Assembly: GCA_026874595.1 (NCBI GenBank)
Contig: CM049320.1
Span: 12,580,488-12,644,487, forward strand
Direction of reading: 5' to 3'
DNA length: 64,000 nt
DNA from: Sipunculus nudus
Taxonomy: Eukaryota; Annelida; Sipuncula; Golfingiida; Sipunculidae
Part shown: positions 1-12,212 of the stretch, piece after piece
Numbering within the stretch: position 1 is the first letter of the stretch
Layout of the letters: each line of letters starts with the position of its first letter
Notes under the pieces: model-generated
Database searches by the model: none
Told to the model about the DNA's origin: nothing
The model's input: only the letters and a program-made list of their open reading frames with translations
Made by a program: the position numbers and the translations under genes

Positions 1-360
1 ATGCTCATTAAATAAAACGCAAATTTTATCATCTTGGATTAAAAGGGAGCTCATTCACCAAAATGGTGAACATTATTGATTATTAGAGAGCTCATGCAAT
101 AAAAGACACACAAAATTTAATACCAGGCTGAATAGAAATCACATTACACAAAACACAAATTTTAACATCATGGATTAATAGAGAATCATTAAACAAAAAA
201 AAATTTAAGATCATGGATTTTTTTACAATTGAATAAAATAAAAACACAAAATCAATATTATGGCTTAATAGAAATCTCATTAAACAAAACACAAATTTCA
301 ACATCATGGATTAATAGACATCTCATCAAAAAACACAAATTTTTTTAGAATATCATGGAT
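1..360. repeat. Degenerate ~45-bp tandem repeat, truncated by window start
   Basis: A motif of the form CATGGATTAATAG, followed by an A-rich stretch containing CATTAAACAAAACACAAAT, recurs at about 168, 213, 259, 304 and 354. The spacing is 45-50 bp, and more diverged copies lie further left. The array starts before the window. It is AT-rich and has no coding character: the frame read through it on the minus strand is a low-complexity F/L/I/V/S peptide. Confidence 0.75.
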
Positions 361-1502
361 AGTGTATTTTGATGGAAGACAGGCTGTTTAAGGCAGGTGC
401 AAGTGGACAAGCAATTAACGGAGACACCCTGCCCCATAATCGGCCACTGAGTGACTTATGTATGACTTTCTTGTGGCTCTATAATCCTCTGGATGTGGTA
501 ATTGAACAATTACTCCCGGTGGTGTAGCATCTCAGTTAGTGATTGTAATGCTGGGTGATCCAATAAAACGGACGACTGAATTCTTATTGGCTGAGCCCCC
601 CCCAGCTGTTTCGTGGGCAACTTTTACTAAATGAACATTAACTTGGACAATGTTATGTGACATAATCGTGGAATCCCTGATGTAAATACTCGTTACACCA
701 CCCAGCAGCTGTTCCCGGGGCAATAACCACACCCGGAGCCTTAGGGACCAGCCTGTATTGTAATTTTCACAATGACCAACATCACAGGGCAGGTCAATAA
801 TAGAGGGATCAGAAAGTTTGTTGATTCTATACCCAATATCCTCAACTCTTCTGAGACGGGATGCCAGTTTAATTAATGACATTTGCATAAGGGATCTGCT
901 TGTGTAGGTTGTGTGGATGATAAGGAAATTTTACGATACAGGATGTGTCTCTGAAGAAATGTCACCACTGGCACTTGGTCTGACTAAATGTGACAGTGAT
1001 GGATTATGGGTATAATACCCCATGCAGTCCATCTCTATTACACTGGTCAGTTTTCAAGTTTGAGGTTAAATATCCTGCACTTCAGGGAATAAATCATAAA
1101 ACTGTCATTATAATCATGCTCAACACAGCTTTAAACGGTCTGATCCTAATACAGATAATCCTCAAATGGATAGGACCATGGGATGTTGGGGTCATCAAGT
1201 GCAATTACGAATCAGGCTGCCTGGCAACAAGTCGAAGGGATATTGAAATCTGTGTCGGATGTGATTACCTCCACAAGTTTTTTTGTGGTTCTGGAGTTTA
1301 GCATCAGGGCTGAAATGGTCATAAGCATAAGGGAATATCTTTTAAAACTGCTGAAGTATTGAGTTACACAAACAAAATAGTTATGCTCTGAGTTTGATGT
1401 TTTACCTTAAAAAAAATTAAAATAAATGAACTTGAAAAGTAAACTTTGCAAGGAACCATAAATATTAACCAATTAAAGATGAAAGAATTGACTCTTATGA
1501 GT

Positions 1503-1561
<59 letters not shown>

Positions 1562-2800
1562 TATATTCTACCTCAAATATTTTGACAAATTAAAAGCAGT
1601 TACTGAGAAATAAATTTGTCAGAATATATGCTTTTAAATCCTTTTTAAAAGCAGATTTTTTTTTTCATTTTCAGACCATTAATTTGTTAGTTTAAATATA
1701 TTTTCTTTTATTCTTATCATTAAGGTCAGTTTGTTTTTTATTTCCTCTGAGATTCCAGTTATTTTCTAATTTTAAGCCATCAGCATAACTGCCTCACCTC
1801 TCTAGTCATCATTCTGAATCTAATTTTCAGATCGCACAGATTACATGCTGTTTCTCCTGTGTCAGCTTTAGACCACCTACATACAAAGAGTATTTTGGTA
1901 TATATTTTTCTATTTTCAGACTACCAAGACCACTTAATTTCTAAATACCTCTTTTATGAACATTGTTATTTTCAAGTTCTTACCACCAACTTAACATGTT
2001 TGTTTTTTTTATCATGTATTTTTTGCCATTAATTAAGGCAATACTCTGGTCAGTAATTTTCCATTTTCTGACCACTAAACCAACACCCTGGTTTGTGATC
2101 CTCTCTTTTCAGACCACTGTGATATCATTCTTGTATTTTTAGAGCCCTGAAATACATATAGTCTTTGGTATGTCAATTTAGATCATTACGAACACCACAT
2201 GTGTGTGTCCAGAATTTGATCCTGGGTATCAGAGATCTATTACATCAACGAACGTGACTGTGGCCAATTACTGGTAAAATAAGAACAATGTAACAGCGGC
2301 CCCAAACAATTAGGTTGGTGTACAGTTCCTCACTCTTTACAGCCTGGTTGTACCAAAAAGTACAAATGACTGGTGTTTGGACAGAGGTCATTTAGTGCAG
2401 ATTGAGATAACGGGTAATCAGACTCCTATGAGATGTGGTCTGTACATGTTTTGTACATGATCTATGTGGCAGAGTAATTTCAGAAATAGAGCCTTCCTCC
2501 CTGAGTGATAGATTCGTTTAACTTTAATGAAGGCTTGTGTGTACATTTGGTGTCAGTGACAAAGATGTTTATCACAAAATCCCGGAGCTAATTCGGCCAA
2601 ATTTCGCCAATGGAGGTTTTCAGCATGGTTAGTATAAAGCTGGTCTGTAGCCGGTTCAACCCATTTTCACCTCAAGTCACGCCTCTATACCACAGCGAGT
2701 CATATCAAATTAGTCAGGAATTTTTTTTAAATCTTTCATGTGATATCTTGTGATAAAGTAAAATCATTATATTGCAGCTGATTGGATACTGAGGTTGGCT
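361..2800. other. Noncoding AT-rich sequence with two more complex islands
   Basis: No exon is recognised. 361-1320 and about 2180-2700 are more complex than their AT-rich surroundings. A 118-codon minus-strand frame (532-888) and a 103-codon plus-strand frame (990-1301) lie in the first island, but neither shows a known domain. A (TA)n tract interrupts at 1505-1553. T-rich sequence with scattered TTTTCAGAC-type words fills 1560-2180. The stretch could be intron of the gene whose last exon is at 37.6 kb, or intergenic DNA. Confidence 0.5.
1505..1553. repeat. (TA)n microsatellite
   Basis: Uninterrupted alternating TA of about 49 bp, ending in ATAAATAAAT. Confidence 0.97.
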
Positions 2801-2804
2801 CCCT

Positions 2805-2900
2805 GTACAAAAGTCCCCCTGGTAAAAGCCCCCTTGGTCAAAAGCCCCCCCTACCTAAATGATAAAGAGGACAAAAGCCCCCCCCCCCCCCCCCGCCAGT
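2805..2900. repeat. Fragment of a C-rich dispersed repeat
   Basis: The word AAAAG(T/C)CCCCC is repeated four times within 80 bp and followed by a run of about 17 C. It resembles other C/G-tract-bearing elements in the window (16264-16385 and 34371-34465) in having AAAAGTCCC-type words beside homopolymer C or G, but common ancestry is not proven. Confidence 0.4.
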
Positions 2901-5900
2901 ATAATGATTTTACATAGGTGATGTCTATATTTAACTAACTCCTCAAATATTCAAATGTACTATATGTTTTCTATTTTTGGTAAAATATGCAAAAGCACTA
3001 TTGGTGTATATTTTACATAACTATACCAGTGAAGTCGTGAAAATGCAAATAATCAGTTTAATGAAAATAAAAATAAATATATTTTGATGAATTATTATCA
3101 TGATAATAATGATGTGTATGTCGATATCAAGTTACTCATTAATTATGCATAAATATATTATTCTTGCTGCTCCACAGTGTTGCTTCTGCACTGTGGCAGA
3201 ATTTTAAATAAATTTACAGAATTTTAAATGTAGTCATACTTTTAATTAATTAAAAAAAAATAAATTGTCTGTACCCTGGTTCGCTTCATATTTGCGGAGT
3301 TAAAATTTGGCAGTTTTCACTTTTTCTTCATTTTGCAAGGGTTCCATTTTTCATGATTTCAAAATACAGAATACCCATGTACAGAGTAAAACCATCATGT
3401 GAATTGTATGAAATGATACATGGACAAAATCTTATTAACCAAAAATTAGTGTTTGATAATGGCAGACAATTACAAAGATCTGATATCATTTGAAAAATAA
3501 ATCATTGAACATACACATACCGGTAATACTTTTATTAAGTATTAATGTTAACATTTTACTTTTCAATTTTGCTTTTGATGATTAAACCCTTTTACTCCAG
3601 AGGGTTTTATTCTCATGATTCCCCTTTTCACCTTTATCAAGTCATCTGCATATAATCTCCTTTCATTGACTGGTAATATATATATATATATATATATATA
3701 ATAAAATGGGATGTATGAAGATAAAAAGGCAGTAACTTCACCAAAAAAGGTAATATTGTCAGTAGGGCCAGTACTGAAGACTGGTATAGATGAGGTGAGA
3801 ATGCACATTAAAAATGATCAGCAGTAAAGAATACAAAAATAAATACAAATAACATGATAAACAGGAAGCCTAAAAATCACACCACCTGGAATCCCCAAAA
3901 GATCACCCCATATATGTATGTGTATAAATTTATATATCGCCAGGGTGAAAATACCGAAGCAGCATAGTGTACTAATAGACAACTAATTCTTAACACTTAT
4001 CATTGTTTAATCAACCAAATGAAAATTCTCAGCAGGGGACCTGAACTTCACAAGTCTGGCAGGGCAGAAACTTCGGCAACGAGACAAGGCAGGAACACAC
4101 ACTTCCGCCTGAGCTGTTCCCTTTCACGGTTTTATCGTTCTCTGACAGAGCATGTTGAAACATTGGCAATTATCCCGGGGACAAACAACTCATTGTGTTA
4201 GTCTTGTACATAGTTCACCGACAAACGTGTCAGTTTTCGTAAAAGTTTTGCCAGTTTTACAAGGTCTTTATGGCTGTTTATTTAACATATAATGCCAGAG
4301 GAGGCAAATTGACATGAAACTGTGTCTTTTCGAATTTTTTTTTGCAATCAACCAGGATGCGACCATGCTGCCTTATTTCATTACAGGTGATTTTGTTCCG
4401 TCAACCTTGTCAGAATCATATGGACCCTGAACATGAAATGTACCCTCGATTGTGGGAATTTGTCGATTCAGCGGTGCTAATACTAATTCTCGTTGACATT
4501 GTTATACCCCAAAAGCCGTTATAACTGTAATAGAGGAACGCTGGTTTAATCAGTGAATATACTGTCATATAAAATGATGACTGCTCTGGACACTTGTGAA
4601 ATTACCATATAGACTGTTTCTCTTTGTCATAAACCAGTCTATTTTTCATCCCTGGATACTAAGCTCTCTGTATCCAGTGCCCCTAGTTTATCAACCAGTT
4701 TGTTTTGTCCCTGCGATAATAAGTCTCGGGGATCCATATTTTGTCAGTATTAATACATTCTCAACCTCCCATGTAGTCTACTCTTTTCTCTCACTCTCAG
4801 TATCTCTCCTCTTGTGTTCTTTTTCTTCTTTTATCTTCCCCCCCCCCCTTTTCTTTTCCTCTCTCTATTTCTTTCTTTTCTCATTCTCTCTCTTTCAGAA
4901 CATCTTTTCTTTCTCTTTCTGTCTCTGTATATAATTCACTTTCTTTTTCTTTCTTTCTCACCAGGTACCAGACAGTAGACCTATTCTTTTAAAAAACTCC
5001 CCTTTTTTCAGAATCAGTAAGATTTTTTCAGATATAATAAGGTTTGCCACTAAAACTGATGGAATTTTAAGAGATATCATTTGAGGCAAAAACTATTCTG
5101 ACTGATTTCCACAGTGTATCAATTTCACGCACTGTGTTCTGAAAACATGAAGTGTTTATTAAATAAAGGCAGGATGCCAGATGCCACAAGCTTAAAAAAA
5201 GACAGACCTGGAATGTTTTCACCGAGGGTATAACAGTACACAAGGTGGGGTCATGGTCCACCTCCCAGTGAGGGTAAACCACTGTGGGCTGGGTTATGGT
5301 TACAGTTAATAGAAAAAAGCATTTGACTTCAACTGAAGGATTAAGTGAGAGGTTCAAGCTGTGCAGTATGTGTAATGTATTACTCACACAGTATTGTGTC
5401 TTTAATTGTATGAAAATTAGACCTTATTGTGCGCTGTGACCTATCTTTTAAAATACAGTCCTTAATTCCTCATTTACATTGTATAATATTTTGATACACA
5501 TTTATATGTATGAAAACTAATTTTTGTTGTAATTTATCATTTTAAAATCATTTCTTCCTATTCTATGTATGCTTTCTTTTTAATATTATAGTCAGTTTAA
5601 TTTTGTAATGACAATAAGAAATATAATAATGATATTGTAAAAATTATTGTATTAATTTTTAAAGTTAATTATGATTGTGTGTTTTGAAACACTTTGAATT
5701 TTGGATTAGCTGTTTATTTCCCGACATGGTTTTTTCATCGGAATCAAATAGAATACTATAAAAAAATTTACATTAGTTTCCAGAAAAATTGATATTTTTG
5801 AAAATGTCATGTCTGGTATAAAAAGTTTATTATAATTTCTGTATTTAACTCTGTAAGTGTAGTTTTTTTTATTATATAATTATATATTTGATACATGGAA

Positions 5901-6600
5901 CAAAAATAAAAATGTTTAAATGTTTAAATTTTTTCCTTTAGTATTTGTCATGCTGGAAAATAAAAAGTTTATTTTTAAATTTTATTCAAAGAATTATTAA
6001 TAATTCAATGCAGAGGCAGATTTTACATCAGAAACATCGCATGGAGAGCTTTAGCAATGTGTCGCTATTTTTTTATAGGACTCCTATGAATTTACAATAA
6101 AAGTGAAAGATAATTTATTTGTTTTGCAAATTTTGACTGGATACTCAAATATTTTCCCTCTAATATTTATGTGTAAGTATTTTCAATTATATCACTTTAT
6201 TTCTGCAAAATAAAAAAAAACTGCTTCAAATTTACATGTTTAGTTGGCTAGGTTGCACAATTAAGTTAAATAATCATTAATATATAAAAATCAAGTACCA
6301 TTTAAATCTGATTTTCCCACATCAGTCATGAATAATTAAGACAATGTTACAACACCTTAATTTCTACTTTTTATGGAAAAAAGTTGTATCTGCCTCAGAA
6401 ATAAATCTCTTATATACCCAATATCAGATTAGACTTAGATCCCTATTGAGCTTATGAAAATATATGGTATTTAAACATGGTATAAAATGTACAGCAGCAT
6501 ACTTTCTTTTTCTGGCTTAACAGTTTTTGGATGGTTTTGTTATTGAGACTTTCAGGAACAGTTTATTGCTTTTGAGCTAGAAATAACTTAAAATAAAAAA
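2901..6600. other. AT-rich noncoding sequence, no gene seen
   Basis: The sequence is strongly AT-rich, with a (TA)n tract at 3675-3702 and a pyrimidine-rich block at about 4790-4965 (CTTTCT/TTTTCT words). Open frames at 3563-3808, 4596-4934 and 5067-5387 are low-complexity or unrecognised and lack convincing splice context. 5400-6500 is almost free of CpG. Nothing else is supported. Confidence 0.6.
3675..3702. repeat. (TA)n microsatellite
   Basis: Short alternating TA run of about 28 bp. It produces an Ile-Tyr repeat in the overlapping minus-strand frame, which is therefore not a gene. Confidence 0.95.
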
Positions 6601-6735
6601 CTTCAACCCTGGTGACCGGAATTCAGTCGATCAGGGCACCTGGGATATTTTGAAAAATTAAAAGGGGCACCAGTACTTTTTCCAAGAAAGTGATCCTATT
6701 CCTGAAATTCCTGGCGTCCGGTTTCGTGTGTTTGC

Positions 6736-6935
6736 AGAGATAATCCCCCGGCCGTATCGTTGTTTTAAATCTTCCCTTCTAGTTGCTTGCACTGGGAAAA
6801 CAAAAGTTATTGACTTGCCAAGATTTTTTAACGAGAGTCTTTTTCTCGCTCGGGAAACCATCTGCTTACAGAGCAACTCTAACAATGCAGCTGCCGAGGA
6901 AATTGCACGACAATTCGCCAGGAAGTGGATCGTCT
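6736..6935 (+). other. Candidate (possibly 5'-untranslated or alternative) exon
   Basis: An acceptor-like TGTGTTTGCAG ends at about 6735, and a strong donor-like CT|GTAAGT begins at 6936. Between them lie 200 bp that are more GC- and CpG-rich than the surroundings. A short reading frame opening at an ATG near 6886 (MQLPRKLHDNSPGSGSS) would run into the donor. Another frame reads AAAEEIARQFARKW across the same DNA. No protein family is recognised, so a noncoding first exon or a chance pairing of signals is equally possible. RNA evidence would decide. Confidence 0.2.
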
Positions 6936-6937
6936 GT

Positions 6938-7457
6938 AAGTTTCACCGCGAACTGACGGAGTGGTGCCGAGCAACTGCCTGTTTGATAGACTTGTCCATT
7001 GTCTTCAACTATTTAAGTGTAATTTATGGCCATCGCCCTGCAAAATTAACCCTTGTTCACTCTTGTTATTAACAGTCTGATGCCTGTATTATTGATAATT
7101 CTCAAAACACTCGTTGATGATGTCCCCTGATGTTAAGCTAGCTTTGGCAGTTATTTTTAGCTAAAATTGCTGCTGAGTTATAAAAGCCTTTTTTTCTTTA
7201 ATAATTCTTTGTTTTTTTCGAGAACATCTCAGTTTCATTGTTCTTTCACAAGTTGAAATAAATAATGAAACACACTCGATAACATGTGGCTGTTGAAACA
7301 GATTGTGTTCATTTCTGTGACCTGTACATATTATATAACATACAGACAATTTTATTATTATTTTTTGTTATTTTATGATCATTGCTAATTTAATATGTCA
7401 GCTTTATTTATTTTCATGGCAACAGTTGCCTATGCTTTTATAGACATGAATTTTGTT
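6938..7457. repeat. 520-bp tandem duplication, unit 1
   Basis: This 520-bp segment is followed immediately by a second copy. The two differ at about two positions (CCCTGC/CCCGGC near 7558 and GATGTTAAG/GATATTAAG near 7652), so the duplication is recent. The left end lies in the GTAAGTTTC donor-like word. A shared TAAG at the junction suggests microhomology or slippage. Frames inside it exist in both copies only because the DNA is duplicated. Confidence 0.95.
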
Positions 7458-7977
7458 AAGTTTCACCGCGAACTGACGGAGTGGTGCCGAGCAACTGCCT
7501 GTTTGATAGACTTGTCCATTGTCTTCAACTATTTAAGTGTAATTTATGGCCATCGCCCGGCAAAATTAACCCTTGTTCACTCTTGTTATTAACAGTCTGA
7601 TGCCTGTATTATTGATAATTCTCAAAACACTCGTTGATGATGTCCCCTGATATTAAGCTAGCTTTGGCAGTTATTTTTAGCTAAAATTGCTGCTGAGTTA
7701 TAAAAGCCTTTTTTTCTTTAATAATTCTTTGTTTTTTTCGAGAACATCTCAGTTTCATTGTTCTTTCACAAGTTGAAATAAATAATGAAACACACTCGAT
7801 AACATGTGGCTGTTGAAACAGATTGTGTTCATTTCTGTGACCTGTACATATTATATAACATACAGACAATTTTATTATTATTTTTTGTTATTTTATGATC
7901 ATTGCTAATTTAATATGTCAGCTTTATTTATTTTCATGGCAACAGTTGCCTATGCTTTTATAGACATGAATTTTGTT
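7458..7977. repeat. 520-bp tandem duplication, unit 2
   Basis: Second copy of the unit. It ends at ATTTTGTT, after which single-copy sequence AAAATGTATTTAATC follows. At the junction with unit 1, the original donor-like CTGTAAGT is changed to TTGTTAAGT in this copy. Confidence 0.95.
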
Positions 7978-10129
7978 AAAATGTATTTAATCAGTCACCA
8001 TTTTGCATTAATTAATGCATCATATTTTATATTTAACTATTTTTATGTCAAAGTGACATTTTGTGAAAAATTTTATATATCCAGACTTTATCCTTTTATT
8101 TCATGTTAAAAAATTCTTCTGATTTTTAAACAAAGCCATATTGAAAAAAATGCCAGTATTTTATTCTGTGGGGGAGGAATAGAAATACTAATCTTCAGCT
8201 CTCATACACTTCCTTTTTGTACTTTTCTGCCACTCCCGTCATTGATTTCAAAATATCCTGAACCTATAATATATAGCAACTTTTGTCCAAACAAAGAAAA
8301 TGTGAGTAAATTCATTTTTATACCACAACCCCTGATAATTTATCTATATGGTTAAAAGAATCAGCTTATTGTAGGTATGTAATTATCATTTTTTCCTCCA
8401 TTTGGGATCAACAAAATCTGCTACAAAATAAAAAGCAACCAGCTTGTGTGGCTAAGCACAGGAATCAAGGCTGGGAGAACACAAGTTCCAATCTCAGCTG
8501 AGGCGGTGAGATTTTTCACCTGGTGCAAATACTTCAAAACTTTGATAAGTAACTTCCATAATATTATGCCTATCTACTATGTAACAATCTGTACATGCCA
8601 ATATACATATATTCCTGTTGAATGAATTTGTTAATGTAAATTAATATTGTCTTCACAGAGATGGTTTATCAAACCACTAAAAATCTAGCCTGGGAAAATT
8701 TTCAAATTAATATCTGTGACCTGTTGGAAATTTGATTGAGAATAGTTCATTGAGACTAATTTAATGATATAGTCCTTCCAGTCTTCCACCAGATGGCGAC
8801 ACTGGTGGTTTTATCCCAGTAGTTTGCATTAGTGTGATACAAATATATATTGTACATTCTAAAATATGGTTTTGTCAAAATATTTAAAATCATACATCAA
8901 AGGGATTCTGTCATGCACTTTTTTTTATATTTAATTTATATATAAAAGTATTATGTTAATACATATGTTGTTAACACTTAATACATATTCTAAAAAAAAA
9001 ATAGAATATTTAACAGAACACCTGTGCTCTTCTGGCCTGTGATGTTCAAGGTTGATACATCAAGACTTAAGAGTGATGTCACCACCAGAAAAGAATGCAC
9101 CGTGAGTGATTTCTTTGTGGTGATTGTCAAACCCAAGGAAATGATGTATTAGTGCATTCATGTTAGCTGTAAAGATCCTCACAATCGACAACACTTGTTA
9201 GCACTACAAGGGTGCTTAGTCAAGCGGAGGGTAGGAAGGTCAATGATTATTCCTTAATGTACAGTCAAGTACACTTAGAATTTCTTTCTTTAGTAATTAG
9301 TTGAAGGGATTACTGAGCAAATGGTGATGGACCATTGACCTCGCAACATTTGGCAGATCCTCACAGCCGACAGATGTGGGGGAGTGTGTACTGGAGGAAA
9401 CGTCCGTTCTCTCTTGCTCAATAGATCATTCTGTTTGATCAATAGGTCTTTAGGATAGCCGCGGGCATTCATTAGACTTATTAGCGCGTGCCAATCAGCT
9501 AGCTTGGGATGGAGGTGGCCTTGTGTTTCAACAGCCAGACGCCAGATTGTGTCACATTACATCAACAGTTCAGGGGTTACCCAGGGTTGTGAACCTCAGC
9601 TGTAACTGTTGAGAGATTATAATTGGACCCCTTAGTGTTGTTTATTTTAGAGGTCTGTGCTGGATAAAACAAACCAGTGTTCAGATGTCCTGTGGTAGAG
9701 CTTGCTGCTCTGCTGCCTGACATTAATTAACTTGCAGCAACAAGTTTTTCTTCTCTGTTTTAGTGTACTGTAATGACTCATTTGATACATTATTTTAAAC
9801 CTCCTGTATTCTTGAACTGCTGACATACATCATTTCATTTTTTACTCTTTTTATAATATTTATAGCACACATACAGTTTTTTGCATTTACAGAGGATACA
9901 GCACAAATAGATTAAGTACTTCATAAAAAAATTAACAGTAAGCAGATCATTAAATGTTTTTTTAATATCTTTGTTGTTTATTCCAAATATTAAGAAATAC
10001 AGATTCATCTGTTTAAATATTCAGATAAAAGTACCTCACAAACTACATTTTGCTAAATGCTTTACCAGTCTTTTCTTTAAATAAATTGTAAACCAGTTTA
10101 CACCCTTTCTTGTTACAAGGTCGTCATAT
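7978..10129. other. AT-rich noncoding sequence with one SINE-like head
   Basis: Apart from the tRNA-like segment at 8446-8500, no gene is recognised. 8990-9650 is more complex than the surroundings, with blocks around 9060-9220 and 9290-9560, and could be regulatory or conserved noncoding. The minus-strand frame at 9290-9472 shows no domain. Confidence 0.5.
8446..8500 (+). repeat. Candidate tRNA-derived SINE head
   Basis: TGGCTAAGCACAGG (8449-8462) resembles a pol III A box, and AGTTCCAATCTC (8484-8495) resembles a B box (GGTTCRANTCC). Their order and spacing fit a tRNA-related SINE head. No complete tRNA cloverleaf is present, and the 3' end of the element is not clear. Confidence 0.45.
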
Positions 10130-10640
10130 AACGGGAGTATTAGGGTTTACCCACTATCTGTCTGTCTGTCCGTTAACTTTTTAGTGTCACTGGGGCTTTG
10201 ATGGATTTTCATGAAACTTACCATAGCTACTTACCTAAGATTACCTGACCTGGGTTTCATTATGAGCAACATCCATGCATATTTAGTAAGGGTCACAAGG
10301 CTACTTTTATCTGTCACTGCAAAAACTTACGAAGAATATGAAGGATTTTGATAAAACTCATCAGAAATGTTAATCAATAAAACATCTTGCCAAAGTTCAA
10401 TTTCCAAAATCAAAATCCAAGCTTTTAATGAGGTCAGAGGTCACTGAACTTTGGCGGCAGCTTGGTGACTTACAAAAAATCCTATGGATTTTCATAAAAC
10501 TAATTACAAATATTTACCTATAGATAGAGTTTCTCACCTGAATTACCTTCTCATCAAAGTTCATGCATATTTAATGAGGTCAGAGGTCACCAGATACACC
10601 ATGGGCATATGATGCACGTTTGCGGTGCTCTTGTTTACAG
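10130..10640 (+). repeat. Dispersed repeat with ~146-bp internal units and DR1 sites
   Basis: The block runs from about GTCATATAACGGGAG to GCGGTGCTCTTGTT. It contains about three related subunits: GCATATTTA(A/G)T...AGGTCA...GGTCAC recurs at about 10284 (degenerate), 10431 and 10577, a spacing of about 146 bp. Each better copy has GATTTTCATAAAACT upstream. A (TCTG)n-like run, CTGTCTGTCTGTCCG, marks the left part. The layout looks, from memory, like non-coding dispersed repeats common in mollusc genomes. The class is not determined. Confidence 0.6.
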
Positions 10641-12191
10641 TTATTTAGATTGCAGACACATTCTGACTTTTTTTCCATGTAGGCTGAGGCAAAATCTTGC
10701 CCAGCATTTGTTGTATCTTTACCAGACTTTCAACATTACTTACAGAATGGTTTTGTTTTAGGTGAATGGGAATATTTTAAATTGTAATTAATATGCAAGT
10801 TTGACTTGAGAGTATCCATAGAAAAGAGATCCATAGGTACCAATTTTAAGTGGGCTTTAGTGAGCCTGTGAAGAGTAAATGGTTTGTACCGACATTAAAA
10901 TTTTATTCAGAAAAGGTTTATTTTCCTTATTTGTTTTTTACATTTTTGTTGACAATGATGTTTGTTGAATATAAAGTACCAAACCTACTGAAACATGAAC
11001 ACAAGATTATACATCAATGCCAGCATTGGATATGAAATTATTGCACCTTCGTTTTACACGATTAAATACTTTTATTTACCTTCAGAAGATTAAACGATAG
11101 CAAAGATTTAAAAACATACTAATGGGCCCTATTTCCATGGTAACAAATATTAAATGTACTTTGATTTACAGAAAAAATGTCAGCCAAGGCTTTTATGATG
11201 ATCGTTTAAGCTCTTATAAAGATTAGATGGAATTTTTTCATTAGTGCGATTGATATCCATACGACACAAGAAAAATATTGCGGCTTCTTTTTAACGTTAA
11301 CCGAGGCCAGTATTCCCGCTAGAACAAGAGAGAGAGAGTGGAAATTTGTGACATTGCTTTCATGAAAATGCAAACGGCATCCTGTGTTGTGTCACCATTC
11401 TCCTCCTCCATCATGTTTCTTTCGGCAAAAAGTGTGCGAAGAGATAGATGTGTAGCTTAAAATGACCGAATGATTAACATTACTCCCTTGAGTAACAGAG
11501 TGAAGTGTCATCATATTGTCTTTTACAGTAATTTTTTGGTTACGGGGGATGGCAATCAGTGTTACCGGGGAGTTCCATGGTGTTCTGTCATCTCAGGGAA
11601 GTGATTTACTTTTACCCATCCTGCTGAAAACATTCTCTGTGTAATGTCCTGCGACTAAATAAATTACGACAGACTTCCCATTTATTGCTTCATTAACTCA
11701 CAAATCATCAATAAAATTTGTTTTAAGTCTTTGGGAAATCCCAGTTACTCTTATTTAATATATAACTGATGCATATAAGTTAAATATGATTTTATTACAT
11801 TTATATTTTGATTTTTAAACATATTTCATCAGAATATAGCTATACTGATAGTTGATCATATTGAGGTAAAAGATATAAAAGACGAAGAAAAAGATATAAA
11901 CTCACTTAGAAGATAAAGTATCTTCACAATGATGGATTCTCAGTGATTATTGCCAAGTTGTGCCCTCACAGAATTGTCACTTTTGATTGATTTAAATAAC
12001 TATAGAATTTTTATCAGCACTTGATATCTTCTAACCATCTGAAGGAGAGACCTAAAAACATGCATTTGTAAGGCGCCATCTTAGTATACAAACCATGACC
12101 ATTTGATTCTTAACACTCCTAGAGGATGCTGGATAGAATTAATATGGAGAGTTACAGTGACCAGAATGCCAGTGTAGGATTTCTGATTTTG

Positions 12192-12212
12192 GGGTCATGA
12201 GGTCAAAGGTCA
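12192..12212 (+). promoter_or_regulatory. DR1-type nuclear-receptor half-site cluster
   Basis: AGGTCAAAGGTCA (12200-12212) is a perfect direct repeat with 1-bp spacing, the consensus for RXR/HNF4/COUP-TF-type dimers. A further GGGTCA lies at 12192-12197. The cluster sits in what may be a fragment of a dispersed repeat, so function is only a possibility. Confidence 0.3.

Noticed and set aside
532..888. 118-codon minus-strand open frame in a complex island
   Set aside because: No recognised domain or splice context, and a plus-strand frame of similar length lies next to it. It is more likely a noncoding island than a gene.
4596..4934. 112-codon Phe/Ser/Leu-rich frame
   Set aside because: It reads through a pyrimidine-rich simple-sequence block; the composition alone explains the open frame.
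7395..7592. 65-codon plus-strand frame repeating the C-terminal part of an upstream frame
   Set aside because: The shared peptide comes from the 520-bp duplication, not from a repeated protein domain.
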